From NCBI GenBank assembly GCA_024637015.1, contig JAGXGE010000031.1, forward strand, positions 62,001 to 126,000: a stretch of DNA of 64,000 nucleotides, read 5' to 3'. Position numbers and translations under genes: made by a program. Source of the stretch: Aequorivita sp. (GTDB taxonomy: Bacteria; Bacteroidota; Bacteroidia; Flavobacteriales; Flavobacteriaceae). The notes under the pieces are model-generated. The model worked only from the letters and a program-made list of their open reading frames with translations. It was not told where the DNA came from and searched no databases. Shown here piece by piece: positions 53,479-60,964 of this stretch. Every line of letters starts with the position of its first letter. The first letter of the stretch is position 1.

Positions 53479-54708
53479 ATGAAAAAATTATTTTTAGGTG
53501 CTGCGGCACTATTGTTAGCGGGCGGATTATTCGCTCAAAACACATCGAATTCTACTCAATCTGGCGACGATCAGAGAGTGTATGTAAGACAAGCAGGAAC
53601 AAACTTATCATCTGGCATTACTCAAGCTAATGGTGGTGGTGATGGATCACACCGTGCTATGGTATGGCAAAGAGGAGACGGTAATTCTTCTGCTATTGAT
53701 CAGTAAGGGTCTCGTAACGAGGCTTATGTAGATCAAGCTGCATTTACGCCTCCAACTAATGCTTCATCTACTATCAACCAAGGTAAAATCAATACCGCTA
53801 GTGCAGACAACAAAGCAAGCGTAAGACAGCATGGAGGTTCAGGTAGTGCAGCTACTATAAATCAAGATGGAGATTTAAACGAAGCTGCTACACATCAAGA
53901 TGGAACTGATGGTACAGTAACCATTAATCAAAATGGTACTGCAAACAAATCGTTAGTGCTACAAAGTCTTCTTGATTATTCAGCTGTTGGTAATTCTGCT
54001 ACTATCAACCAAACAGGTGATGAAAACTGCAGTACGGCAGTACAAGATGGTAATAACAATTCGTTGTCTGCTACACAGTCAGGAAGTGAAAATAAAGCAT
54101 ACCAATCTCAACTTGGTAATGGTAACACTACTAATTTAAATCAATCTGGAACCAATGGTACTGCTATACAGGTTCAAAATGGAGACAATAACTTAAATAA
54201 TCTTGTTTTCCAGACTGGAAGTAATAACTATTCAGAAGATAACCAAAATGGTAACGGCAATGAGATCTTTAAAGGTCAGCAAGGTGCCGATAACTATGGG
54301 CGTATTGACCAAACAGGAGATGGTAACTATACTTCTTTTGGACAGTATGGAACTAATAGTAAAGGATATGTACAACAAATTGGCAACAGCAATCAAATGA
54401 TCATGGGTCAATTTGCTGGAGATGGAAACCTAGCTTTTAGCTACCAAGATGATAACAATAATGGTGTTATCCAACAAGCAGGTGATGATAACCAAGCGTT
54501 GTTAGTTCAAAAATCTCAAGGTGGTGCAGGTCATTATGCTAATATTTACCAAAATGGTAATGGTAACATGGCGGATGTATTACAATTAGGTCCAAATGGC
54601 GATTTCGGTACTGATGGTGAAGACTGTATCTTCCCAGATCCACTTACAGTAGAATGTCCAACTGGTTTACCACCAGTTGTAATAAATGCTCCTTGTCCAG
54701 ATTGCTAA
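53479..54708 (+). pseudogene. csgA: Curlin-repeat (CsgA-like) amyloid subunit gene with one in-frame stop
   Basis: The frame runs 410 codons including the final stop, broken only by TAA at codon 76 (53704-53706). It starts with a signal peptide MKKLFLGAAALLLAGGLFAQ, followed by about fourteen imperfect curlin repeats of roughly 20 residues with the Qx(G/A)xxN pattern (for example ATINQTGDEN, VWQRGDGNSS). The stop falls at the variable position between Q and G of one repeat (IDQ-stop-GSRNEA). The downstream part is fully open to 54708, begins no plausible signal peptide and so cannot be a separate exported gene. Five cysteines occur, four of them in the last 30 residues (DCIF, VECP, APCPDC). 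Either truncated to 75 residues, a recent mutation, readthrough, or a sequencing error. Confidence 0.85.
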
Positions 54709-54740
54709 GCCGCTCTCGGATAATACACTTATTTAAAATT

Positions 54741-54772
54741 ATAAAGGAGGGCAGTTTTATGCCCTCCTTTAT
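54741..54772 (+). terminator. Strong hairpin after the curlin gene
   Basis: ATAAAGGAGGGC / GCCCTCCTTTAT perfect 12-bp stem, extendable to 14, loop of 8 bases. The T-run after it is weak (ATAATAAATT), so partial termination or 3'-end protection of the curlin message is more likely than full termination, because csgB and the secretion genes follow on the same strand. Confidence 0.6.
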
Positions 54773-54811
54773 AATAAATTAATATCTTTTTATAATAAAT
54801 TTAATATCTTT
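54771..54811 (+). repeat. Tandem 20-base direct repeat
   Basis: ATAATAAATTAATATCTTTT at 54771-54790 is repeated as ATAATAAATTTAATATCTTT at 54792-54811 with one base of indel. It sits directly after the hairpin. Confidence 0.7.
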
Positions 54812-54913
54812 AGGGCAAGCTTGTGCAAACCCGCTATTAGTAATGATTTTGTTTTAGCGGCACAGGCAAGGATGCTTTTAGAAAGAGATTTATAGAGCAT
54901 CCAGTCTTGCGGA

Positions 54914-54920
54914 GAGGTGA
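54914..54920 (+). promoter_or_regulatory. Perfect Shine-Dalgarno site of csgB
   Basis: GAGGTGA, fully complementary to the 3' end of 16S rRNA, 7 bases before the ATG at 54928. Such sites are uncommon in this phylum; other starts I looked at in the window lack one. Confidence 0.65.
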
Positions 54921-54927
54921 CTTAAAA

Positions 54928-55479
54928 ATGCAAATGATGAAGACAACAATAAAAAATATACTATTTGGTATCTTGGTCTCGGCCTTATTTATACCGATGG
55001 TTTCTGGTCAAACCTACAAACCGGAGGAAAATAATGCCAATGGAGACAAAAATATTATACAAGGTGAAAAGGTATCACCCGAAATGCTGGCAAACTTGGG
55101 GATTATGACTACGCCAAACCCCAAAAATGCACTTATTCAGGGAAATTCCGTATACGTTCGCCAAATAGGCGATTTCAATACTGCCAGAATTGTAACCAAC
55201 ACTAATGCCAGTGAAATAAATCTTCTCCAAAATGGAGATTATAACGATACTAATTTAGATTATACTGCTAACACAGCTGTGGCAGATCTTATACAAAATG
55301 GTAATAACAACCGTATTAGGGATTTTGCAAACAATCCAGATGCCGATATTTCCTTGGATCTTATTCAGGACGGGAGTTATCTAAACTTTGAGCGCGAAGG
55401 TGTTAACGAGCTTACCAAATCGTTAAAATTCAGACAAACGGAAGCCTCGCCTACAATAATAGTGAGAAGTTTTTACTAA
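54928..55479 (+). CDS. csgB: CsgB-like curlin nucleator
   Basis: A 183-residue exported protein (start MQMMKTTIKNILFGILVSAL; the next ATGs at codons 3 and 4 are alternatives). The signal peptide ends near VSGQ. The mature part contains imperfect curlin repeats: VYVRQIGDFNTARIV, INLLQNGDYND, VADLIQNGNNNRI and SLDLIQDGSYLNF. It ends with a divergent repeat and the C-terminal SPTIIVRSFY, like the C-terminus of CsgB that anchors it to the outer membrane. Expected to nucleate curlin fibres. A structured stretch and a perfect Shine-Dalgarno site precede it; the gene for CsgE follows immediately. Confidence 0.85.
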   Translation: MQMMKTTIKNILFGILVSALFIPMVSGQTYKPEENNANGDKNIIQGEKVSPEMLANLGIMTTPNPKNALIQGNSVYVRQIGDFNTARIVTNTNASEINLLQNGDYNDTNLDYTANTAVADLIQNGNNNRIRDFANNPDADISLDLIQDGSYLNFEREGVNELTKSLKFRQTEASPTIIVRSFY

Positions 55480-55509
55480 ATGAACCGTTTTCAAACACAT
55501 ATTGATAAA

Positions 55510-56280
55510 ATGAAAAATTATCTCTTAGCCGTAATTACGCTTTTCATAACTTTAGGTGTGAATGCGCAATTCTACAATAAAGAGTATGTTAGTAAGATTC
55601 TTGTGAAAAAAGATAGTGAATTCTTCACCTTTGCCGCGACCGCGGAAAACATTACCCCGACGGATATTAATCTTAAATATGATTTCAGTCTTTATCAGAC
55701 GGATGCCAACAATAACGTTTCTAGAAGCAACCAATCCGATCGTTTCTTTTTAAAGGGGAATGAAAAAAAAGTGCTCTCCACAGTAACCGTAAATTACAAC
55801 ACTGAAGGAAAAATTACGCTGGTGCTGATGTTATATGACAGTGACGACAAACCCGTAGGACAGGACCGTATTGAGTTAAGTTCAGAAAAGGGTTATCAAG
55901 AAATAATTAGTGATAAACTGTCCCCCCAAGAGGAGACGGCAAGCGCAGACCAGGCTAAACCACAGGATGGATACTTAATGGATGGATTGGTTGTGGAAAA
56001 TACCTTGACCAAAGCGGGACGTGATTTTTATAAATATTTTTATTCCGAATATTTCAATCGTGGAATACAAACTAAAAAAAATATAATAATTGAAGAAGTT
56101 CCAGGAAGAATGCGAAGCACAAGGATTTCTGTAAAAATAGACGACCAATTACTGTGGCAATTTTTTTCGCAACCTAAAAAATCTTTTTTACAAAGTATGG
56201 CTAAGACGGCATTAGGCAGATGCATTGCGTATCTTCAACAACTTCAAAAGCAAAAAGAGAATTCCATAACACGATATTGA
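55510..56280 (+). CDS. csgE: CsgE with an added N-terminal beta-sandwich domain
   Basis: A 256-residue protein. A signal peptide MKNYLLAVITLFITLGVNA precedes a beta-sandwich-like domain (about residues 20-125, with YVSKILVKKDSEFFTF, FSLYQTDANNN and ITLVLMLYDSDDKP) that resembles the CsgC/CsgH fold by layout, a low-complexity linker (LSPQEETASADQAKPQD), and the CsgE domain (about 157-256: GLVVENTLTKAGRDFYKYF, VPGRMRSTRISVKIDD, LLWQFFSQPKKSFLQSM). E. coli CsgE consists of the second domain only. CsgE plugs the CsgG pore and routes subunits. A start at 55480 (30 bases earlier, directly at the csgB stop) would place the signal after 10 residues and is less likely. Confidence 0.85.
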   Translation: MKNYLLAVITLFITLGVNAQFYNKEYVSKILVKKDSEFFTFAATAENITPTDINLKYDFSLYQTDANNNVSRSNQSDRFFLKGNEKKVLSTVTVNYNTEGKITLVLMLYDSDDKPVGQDRIELSSEKGYQEIISDKLSPQEETASADQAKPQDGYLMDGLVVENTLTKAGRDFYKYFYSEYFNRGIQTKKNIIIEEVPGRMRSTRISVKIDDQLLWQFFSQPKKSFLQSMAKTALGRCIAYLQQLQKQKENSITRY

Positions 56281-56281
56281 G

Positions 56282-56692
56282 ATGAAAATATTTAAACTAC
56301 TTTCTATAACTGTATTGCTATTTATTGGAACTGCTGGTTTCGCCCAACAGTTTTCTTATAAACCGTTGAACCCTGCTTTTGGAGGGGATACCTTCAATTA
56401 TAACTGGCTACTAAGTTCAGCCACTTCCCAAAATAAACTTACCACCCCCGCCAATCAAAGGAATCAGCGCTCTGAACTGGAACAGTTTGGAGAGAATCTG
56501 AATAGGCAATTGTTGAGCCAAATTTCGCGGCAACTACTCCAGCAACAATTTGGTGGATTTGATTTTAGTCAAGAGGGAACTTATACTTATGGCAGCTTAA
56601 ATATTGAAATTTTTCAATCTGACGAAGGATTGGTAATAAATATCTTAGATACCTCCACTGGAGAGGAAACACAAGTTATTGTCCCAAATTAA
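56282..56692 (+). CDS. csgF: Curli assembly protein CsgF
   Basis: A 136-residue exported protein: signal MKIFKLLSITVLLFIGTAGF, then FSYKPLNPAFGGDTFNYNWL, the CsgF signature that inserts into the CsgG pore, then a helical segment rich in Q (NRQLLSQISRQLLQQQFGG) and a beta C-terminus. In the E. coli system CsgF couples secretion to nucleation at the cell surface. It lies 1 base after csgE and 9 bases before csgG. Confidence 0.95.
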   Translation: MKIFKLLSITVLLFIGTAGFAQQFSYKPLNPAFGGDTFNYNWLLSSATSQNKLTTPANQRNQRSELEQFGENLNRQLLSQISRQLLQQQFGGFDFSQEGTYTYGSLNIEIFQSDEGLVINILDTSTGEETQVIVPN

Positions 56693-56701
56693 ACTAATTT
56701 C

Positions 56702-58084
56702 ATGAAAATATTTTTCAGAACAATTTCCTTGATAGGAATTTTATTATTTTCTTCCTGTGGAGCCTACCTTAATCCACCATTGTATCAAGAGGCTTCGCGT
56801 ACCGGAGAATTTTCCAAATCTACACAACCCCTTTTAGATCTGCCACCTGCCGCCCAACCCGTGGAAGTCGCGGTCTATAATTTCAGTGACCAAACAGGAC
56901 AGTATAAAGCTGTTGAAAGCGGTAGTACCTTCAGCACGGCTATTTCGCAGGGAGGAACAACAATGTTAATAAAAGCCTTGGAAGATTCGGGATGGTTTAT
57001 TCCCATTGAACGGGAAAATTTGAGCAATCTATCTACAGAAAGAAATATTATTAGAAATACGAAACAGGAATATATAAAAAATTTTAACCCCGATGAGCCG
57101 CCATTGCCACCGCTTTTATATGCTGGGATAATTTTGGAAGGCGGTGTAATTTCTTACGATACCAACATTATTACTGGTGGGATAGGAGCGCGTTATTTTG
57201 GATTGGGAGGATCTGCAAAATATAGACAGGATAGAATAACTGTTTATTTGCGGGCGGTTTCAACCAGCAATGGAGAAATTTTGAAAACGGTATATGTTTC
57301 AAAAACAATTCTTTCGCAAGCAATTGATGCCAGTTTTTTTCGATTTGTTAAATTTCAAAGATTGTTGGAAGCGGAGACCGGAGTTACCCAAAATGAGCCT
57401 GTACAGCTAGCAATGAAAGATGCCATAGAAAAAGCAGTGCACGATCTTATTATTGAAGGAATTCAAAAGCAATTCTGGAGTACTCAGGGGGGTAAGGAAG
57501 TAAATGATCAATTGGTCACAGATTATATGGCAGAAAAGGAAAAAGAAGAATCAACACTACTCTTTGATAGATTACAAGTGCTAAGGGAAGCTCAAAACTC
57601 GCTGGGAATTTCAGTAGGCGGTAACTTGCCTGATAATGATTACAAAACTCAGGATATTGGATTTTTGGGTCGTTTGGAGTATCAAAGACATTTTGGCCGT
57701 TATTTTAATGTTGGTCTTAAAGCTTCTGTCTTTAGGATTGATAATGGAATTCAATATAGAAATGTTTTTGGAAGTGCAGATTTAAATGGTCAGTTTGCAT
57801 TATTGCCCAATGATAAGTTAACTCCCTATATTTACGCTGGTTCTGGAGTAATAATAAGTCTTTTAGATCCAAAAAATGATAATGCTTTTGATACTGGGGA
57901 ACCATTTTTCAAAGTTCAATATGGCGTAGGTCTGGAATATTTTATTTCAAATAAAGTTGGAGTTAAATTATTTGGAGAGCACAATCTTGTTTTTACCGAT
58001 AAGCTTGAGAAAGCTGTTCAGGGAAAAAGAAACGATTTTTACTATAATATTGGGGTCGGCTTAAATTATTATTTTAAGTTATAA
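56702..58084 (+). CDS. csgG: CsgG secretion channel with a C-terminal outer-membrane beta-barrel-like domain
   Basis: A 460-residue lipoprotein, lipobox cysteine at residue 19 (LLFSSC). Residues 20-262 are a normal CsgG: VEVAVYNFSDQTGQYKAVES, FSTAISQGGTTMLIKALEDS, WFIPIERENLSNL, GGVISYDTNIITGGIGARYF and FVKFQRLLEAETGVTQNEP. The E. coli protein ends about here at 277 residues. After a charged helical linker (about 263-295) comes a domain of about 165 residues (LGRLEYQRHFGRYFNVGL, YIYAGSGVIISLLDP, VKLFGEHNLVF) with alternating beta strands ending in NYYFKL, like a small outer-membrane barrel. Confidence 0.92.
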   Translation: MKIFFRTISLIGILLFSSCGAYLNPPLYQEASRTGEFSKSTQPLLDLPPAAQPVEVAVYNFSDQTGQYKAVESGSTFSTAISQGGTTMLIKALEDSGWFIPIERENLSNLSTERNIIRNTKQEYIKNFNPDEPPLPPLLYAGIILEGGVISYDTNIITGGIGARYFGLGGSAKYRQDRITVYLRAVSTSNGEILKTVYVSKTILSQAIDASFFRFVKFQRLLEAETGVTQNEPVQLAMKDAIEKAVHDLIIEGIQKQFWSTQGGKEVNDQLVTDYMAEKEKEESTLLFDRLQVLREAQNSLGISVGGNLPDNDYKTQDIGFLGRLEYQRHFGRYFNVGLKASVFRIDNGIQYRNVFGSADLNGQFALLPNDKLTPYIYAGSGVIISLLDPKNDNAFDTGEPFFKVQYGVGLEYFISNKVGVKLFGEHNLVFTDKLEKAVQGKRNDFYYNIGVGLNYYFKL

Positions 58085-58106
58085 TTTTTTTTAAAATGAA
58101 AAACTG

Positions 58107-59636
58107 ATGATGAACAAATATAATTTTTTCATTTGCGCTATTTTACTGATTTTGGTAGTCAGTTGTAGCGAAGATACTATAGACATTGTGCGAACAGGAA
58201 ATATTTCTGGAAAAGTTACAGACAAAGTAACTGGTGCAGCACTAGAAAATGTAAAAATAACAACCAATCCGGCCTCTACCACCGTTTTCACAGATTCAGT
58301 GGGTAGGTTTAGACTGAATGATGTTGCTGTTGATGATTATTCGGTTCAAGCAGAACTTGCAGGCTATGCAACTGGATTTGAATCTACCGCAGTTATTGAA
58401 GGTAACACGGCACAGGTGTCCTTTGAGCTGACAGTTTCAAATACTCAAAACCTGCCTCCTGTGGCCCCAACTTTGGTTTCACCTGAAGATGGTGCTGAGG
58501 AGTTACCTCTTGATGTTACATTTATTTGGGAAGCATCCGATCCAGAAAATGATGAATTGTCTTACACATTGGATTTAAGAAATGGTACTACTGATGAGAT
58601 GGAGATTTATGAAGTAGGTCAGGATACAACCTTTACGGTAAGCAACCTTCAATTGGCTACTATGTATTTTTGGCAAGTAACAGTTACTGATGGCACCAAT
58701 GATCCAGTAAGCTCTATAATTAGTGATTTTAAAACATTAACCTTGCCAGATAATCCATATTTATTTGTAAAAGAAAAAAATGGAAATCTTGTAATATATT
58801 CCGGAGCAAAGGATACTGTAATTGGACCTAATTCACAACCAGATTTTAATGTGCTACAACTTACAAGTGATAATACAAATAGTTTTAGCCCTAGAAAAAG
58901 CAATATTCTTAATAAAATAGCTTTTTTAAGGAATTCGGGTGGAAGTACTCATATTTTTACAATGAATTTTAATGGAACCGGCGTTACCCAAATTACTTCG
59001 CAAAAACCAATAGCGGGTTTTCGTACTGAAGAACTGGAATTCACTTGGGCGCAAAATGATAGTAAAATATATTATCCCCATTTTGATAAATTATATTCTG
59101 TCAATTCTGATGGTAGTGGTTTTAAATTGGAATATACAACTAGCGACGGGGCCTTTATTTCAGAAGTTGCCGTTCCGCAATTTGATGACGATTTGGTAAT
59201 GTTAAAGACCAACAACTCCAGTGGCTACGACATACGTATTTATACAGCAAGACTATCTACCCAATCTGAAGAGAACATTATTTTTGAAAACGTAAATGGA
59301 GCAGCAGGGGGTATCGATATTTCAGCAAATGCTGATAAGGCGTTATTTACCTGGGATATTAGTGGGTCTCAAAATTCTTCATATAGAATTTTTAATAGTC
59401 GCATTTTTCTCTATAATATAGGTAGTCCTAACACACCTATACCATTGGAAACGGATGTACTAGATGGAGAGAACGAACATGATGTCAAATTTTCGCCTTC
59501 TGAGGGTGAAATTATATTTACTAGGGTGAAAAATAATTTTGGAGCAGTACCTGCGATTTACTCCTTTGTTTTTGATCAGCAATCACAAGATGATCAACTA
59601 CTGTTTACAGATTCATTTATGCCCGATTGGGAATAA
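58107..59636 (+). CDS. Curli-linked lipoprotein: carboxypeptidase-regulatory, FN3-like and beta-propeller domains
   Basis: A 509-residue lipoprotein. Signal MMNKYNFFICAILLILVVSC (cysteine 20) and SEDTID; a carboxypeptidase-regulatory-like beta-sandwich (about residues 30-110: SGKVTDKVTGAALENVKI, FTDSVGRFRLNDV); an FN3-like domain (about 115-210, PTLVSPEDGAEELP then FWQVTVTDGTNDP); and a TolB/WD40-like beta-propeller (about 215-509, RKSNILNKIAFLRNSGG, IFTMNFNGTGVTQIT, KFSPSEGEIIFTR). The gene follows csgG after 22 bases and ends at the operon terminator, so it belongs with curli. A role in anchoring fibres or binding a partner is an inference. Confidence 0.85.
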   Translation: MMNKYNFFICAILLILVVSCSEDTIDIVRTGNISGKVTDKVTGAALENVKITTNPASTTVFTDSVGRFRLNDVAVDDYSVQAELAGYATGFESTAVIEGNTAQVSFELTVSNTQNLPPVAPTLVSPEDGAEELPLDVTFIWEASDPENDELSYTLDLRNGTTDEMEIYEVGQDTTFTVSNLQLATMYFWQVTVTDGTNDPVSSIISDFKTLTLPDNPYLFVKEKNGNLVIYSGAKDTVIGPNSQPDFNVLQLTSDNTNSFSPRKSNILNKIAFLRNSGGSTHIFTMNFNGTGVTQITSQKPIAGFRTEELEFTWAQNDSKIYYPHFDKLYSVNSDGSGFKLEYTTSDGAFISEVAVPQFDDDLVMLKTNNSSGYDIRIYTARLSTQSEENIIFENVNGAAGGIDISANADKALFTWDISGSQNSSYRIFNSRIFLYNIGSPNTPIPLETDVLDGENEHDVKFSPSEGEIIFTRVKNNFGAVPAIYSFVFDQQSQDDQLLFTDSFMPDWE

Positions 59637-59658
59637 CCAAAATAAATTTCAAAACCTT

Positions 59659-59682
59659 AAAAGCCCACCTTTGTGGGCTTTT
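59659..59682 (+). terminator. Terminator of the curli operon, loop contains a purM promoter box
   Basis: AAAAGCCCAC / GTGGGCTTTT, a 10-bp stem with loop CTTT, followed by T residues to 59686. The loop together with the next base supplies TTTG (59670-59673), the -33 box of the purM promoter. Confidence 0.9.
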
Positions 59683-59700
59683 TTTTAATCCGTACTTTTG
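59670..59700 (+). promoter_or_regulatory. purM promoter (TTTG-N19-TACTTTTG)
   Basis: TTTG (59670-59673) and TACTTTTG (59693-59700) spaced by 19 bases, matching the Bacteroidetes consensus at every position. The ATG lies 17 bases after it. Confidence 0.8.
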
Positions 59701-59717
59701 CAACTTAATAACATCAA

Positions 59718-60896
59718 ATGAGTAAAGAGATTTCAAAAAGATATGCACAAAGAGGCGTTTCGGCAGGAAAGGAAGATGTGCACAATGCTATCAAGAATGT
59801 AAATAAAGGCCTTTTCCCAAAAGCATTCTGCAAAATTGTTCCCGATTATCTCACAGGTGATGATGATTATTGCTTGGTTATGCATGCTGACGGAGCTGGA
59901 ACCAAATCATCACTCGCATATACGTATTGGAGAGAAACCAACGATCTATCTGTGTGGAAAGGGATTGCTCAAGACGCATTGATTATGAATATTGACGACC
60001 TTCTTTGTGTAGGGGCAGTTAATAACATACTTCTTTCATCTACCATTGGACGAAATAAAAATCTTATTTCAGGGGAAGTTATTTCAGCAATCATCAATGG
60101 AACGGAAGAGTTGATAAACGAAATGCAACATTATGGTGTTACAATTCATTCCACAGGTGGCGAAACCGCAGATGTTGGCGACCTCGTGCGAACCATAATT
60201 GTAGATTCCACGGTTACCGCACGATTGAAGCGAAGCGAAGTTATCGATAACGCAAATATTAAACATGGTGATGTTATTGTTGGCTTGGCCTCGTTTGGGC
60301 AGGCAACTTATGAAAAGGAATACAATGGTGGTATGGGCAGCAATGGGTTGACCTCTGCTCGGCATGATGTTTTTGAAAAATATATAGCGAAGAAATATCC
60401 TGAAAGTTTTGATGCCTCTGTGCCCGAGGAACTTGTTTTTTCAGGCTCAAAGAAATTAACCGACCGTGTTGAAAACAGTCCTTTAAATGCAGGAAAATTA
60501 GTACTTTCACCTACACGGACTTACGCTCCAATTATAAAAGAGATTTTATCACAATTCGGCAATACTGAAATTCACGGAATGGTTCATTGCAGCGGTGGCG
60601 CACAGACAAAAATTCTTCATTTTGTTGAAAATCTACACATTATTAAAGACAATCTGTTTGACATTCCACCGCTTTTTAAACTTATACAAGCCGAGAGTAA
60701 AACTGATTGGAAAGAGATGTATCAAGTTTTCAATATGGGGCACAGAATGGAACTTTATGTTCCAGAGGAAATAGCAGATGCTATTATTAAAATTTCAGAA
60801 TCTTTTAATGTTGATGCAAAAATTGTGGGAAGAGTAGAAAAGGCCCCTTCAAAGAAGCTTACTATTAAATCAGCAATGGGTAATTTTGAATATTGA
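59718..60896 (+). CDS. purM: Phosphoribosylformylglycinamidine cyclo-ligase (AIR synthase)
   Basis: Catalyses the fifth step of purine synthesis. At 392 residues it is longer than E. coli PurM (345). Signature segments: MSKEISKRYAQRGVSAGKED, LVMHADGAGTKSSLAY, IAQDALIMNIDDLLCVGA and TIHSTGGETADVGDLV (the substrate loop), then GMVHCSGGAQTKI and NMGHRMELYVP. The long form is usual in Bacteroidota. Confidence 0.96.
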   Translation: MSKEISKRYAQRGVSAGKEDVHNAIKNVNKGLFPKAFCKIVPDYLTGDDDYCLVMHADGAGTKSSLAYTYWRETNDLSVWKGIAQDALIMNIDDLLCVGAVNNILLSSTIGRNKNLISGEVISAIINGTEELINEMQHYGVTIHSTGGETADVGDLVRTIIVDSTVTARLKRSEVIDNANIKHGDVIVGLASFGQATYEKEYNGGMGSNGLTSARHDVFEKYIAKKYPESFDASVPEELVFSGSKKLTDRVENSPLNAGKLVLSPTRTYAPIIKEILSQFGNTEIHGMVHCSGGAQTKILHFVENLHIIKDNLFDIPPLFKLIQAESKTDWKEMYQVFNMGHRMELYVPEEIADAIIKISESFNVDAKIVGRVEKAPSKKLTIKSAMGNFEY

Positions 60897-60964
60897 TTTT
60901 TTCAACTATATTCGTGATTGATTTTGAGCTATATACAAAGCGTGCTCATACTTGTTCATAAAGA

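Noticed and set aside
53956-54708. Separate gene for the second part of the curlin
   Set aside because: The only start is an internal GTG with no signal peptide; the frame is the direct continuation of the interrupted curlin gene.
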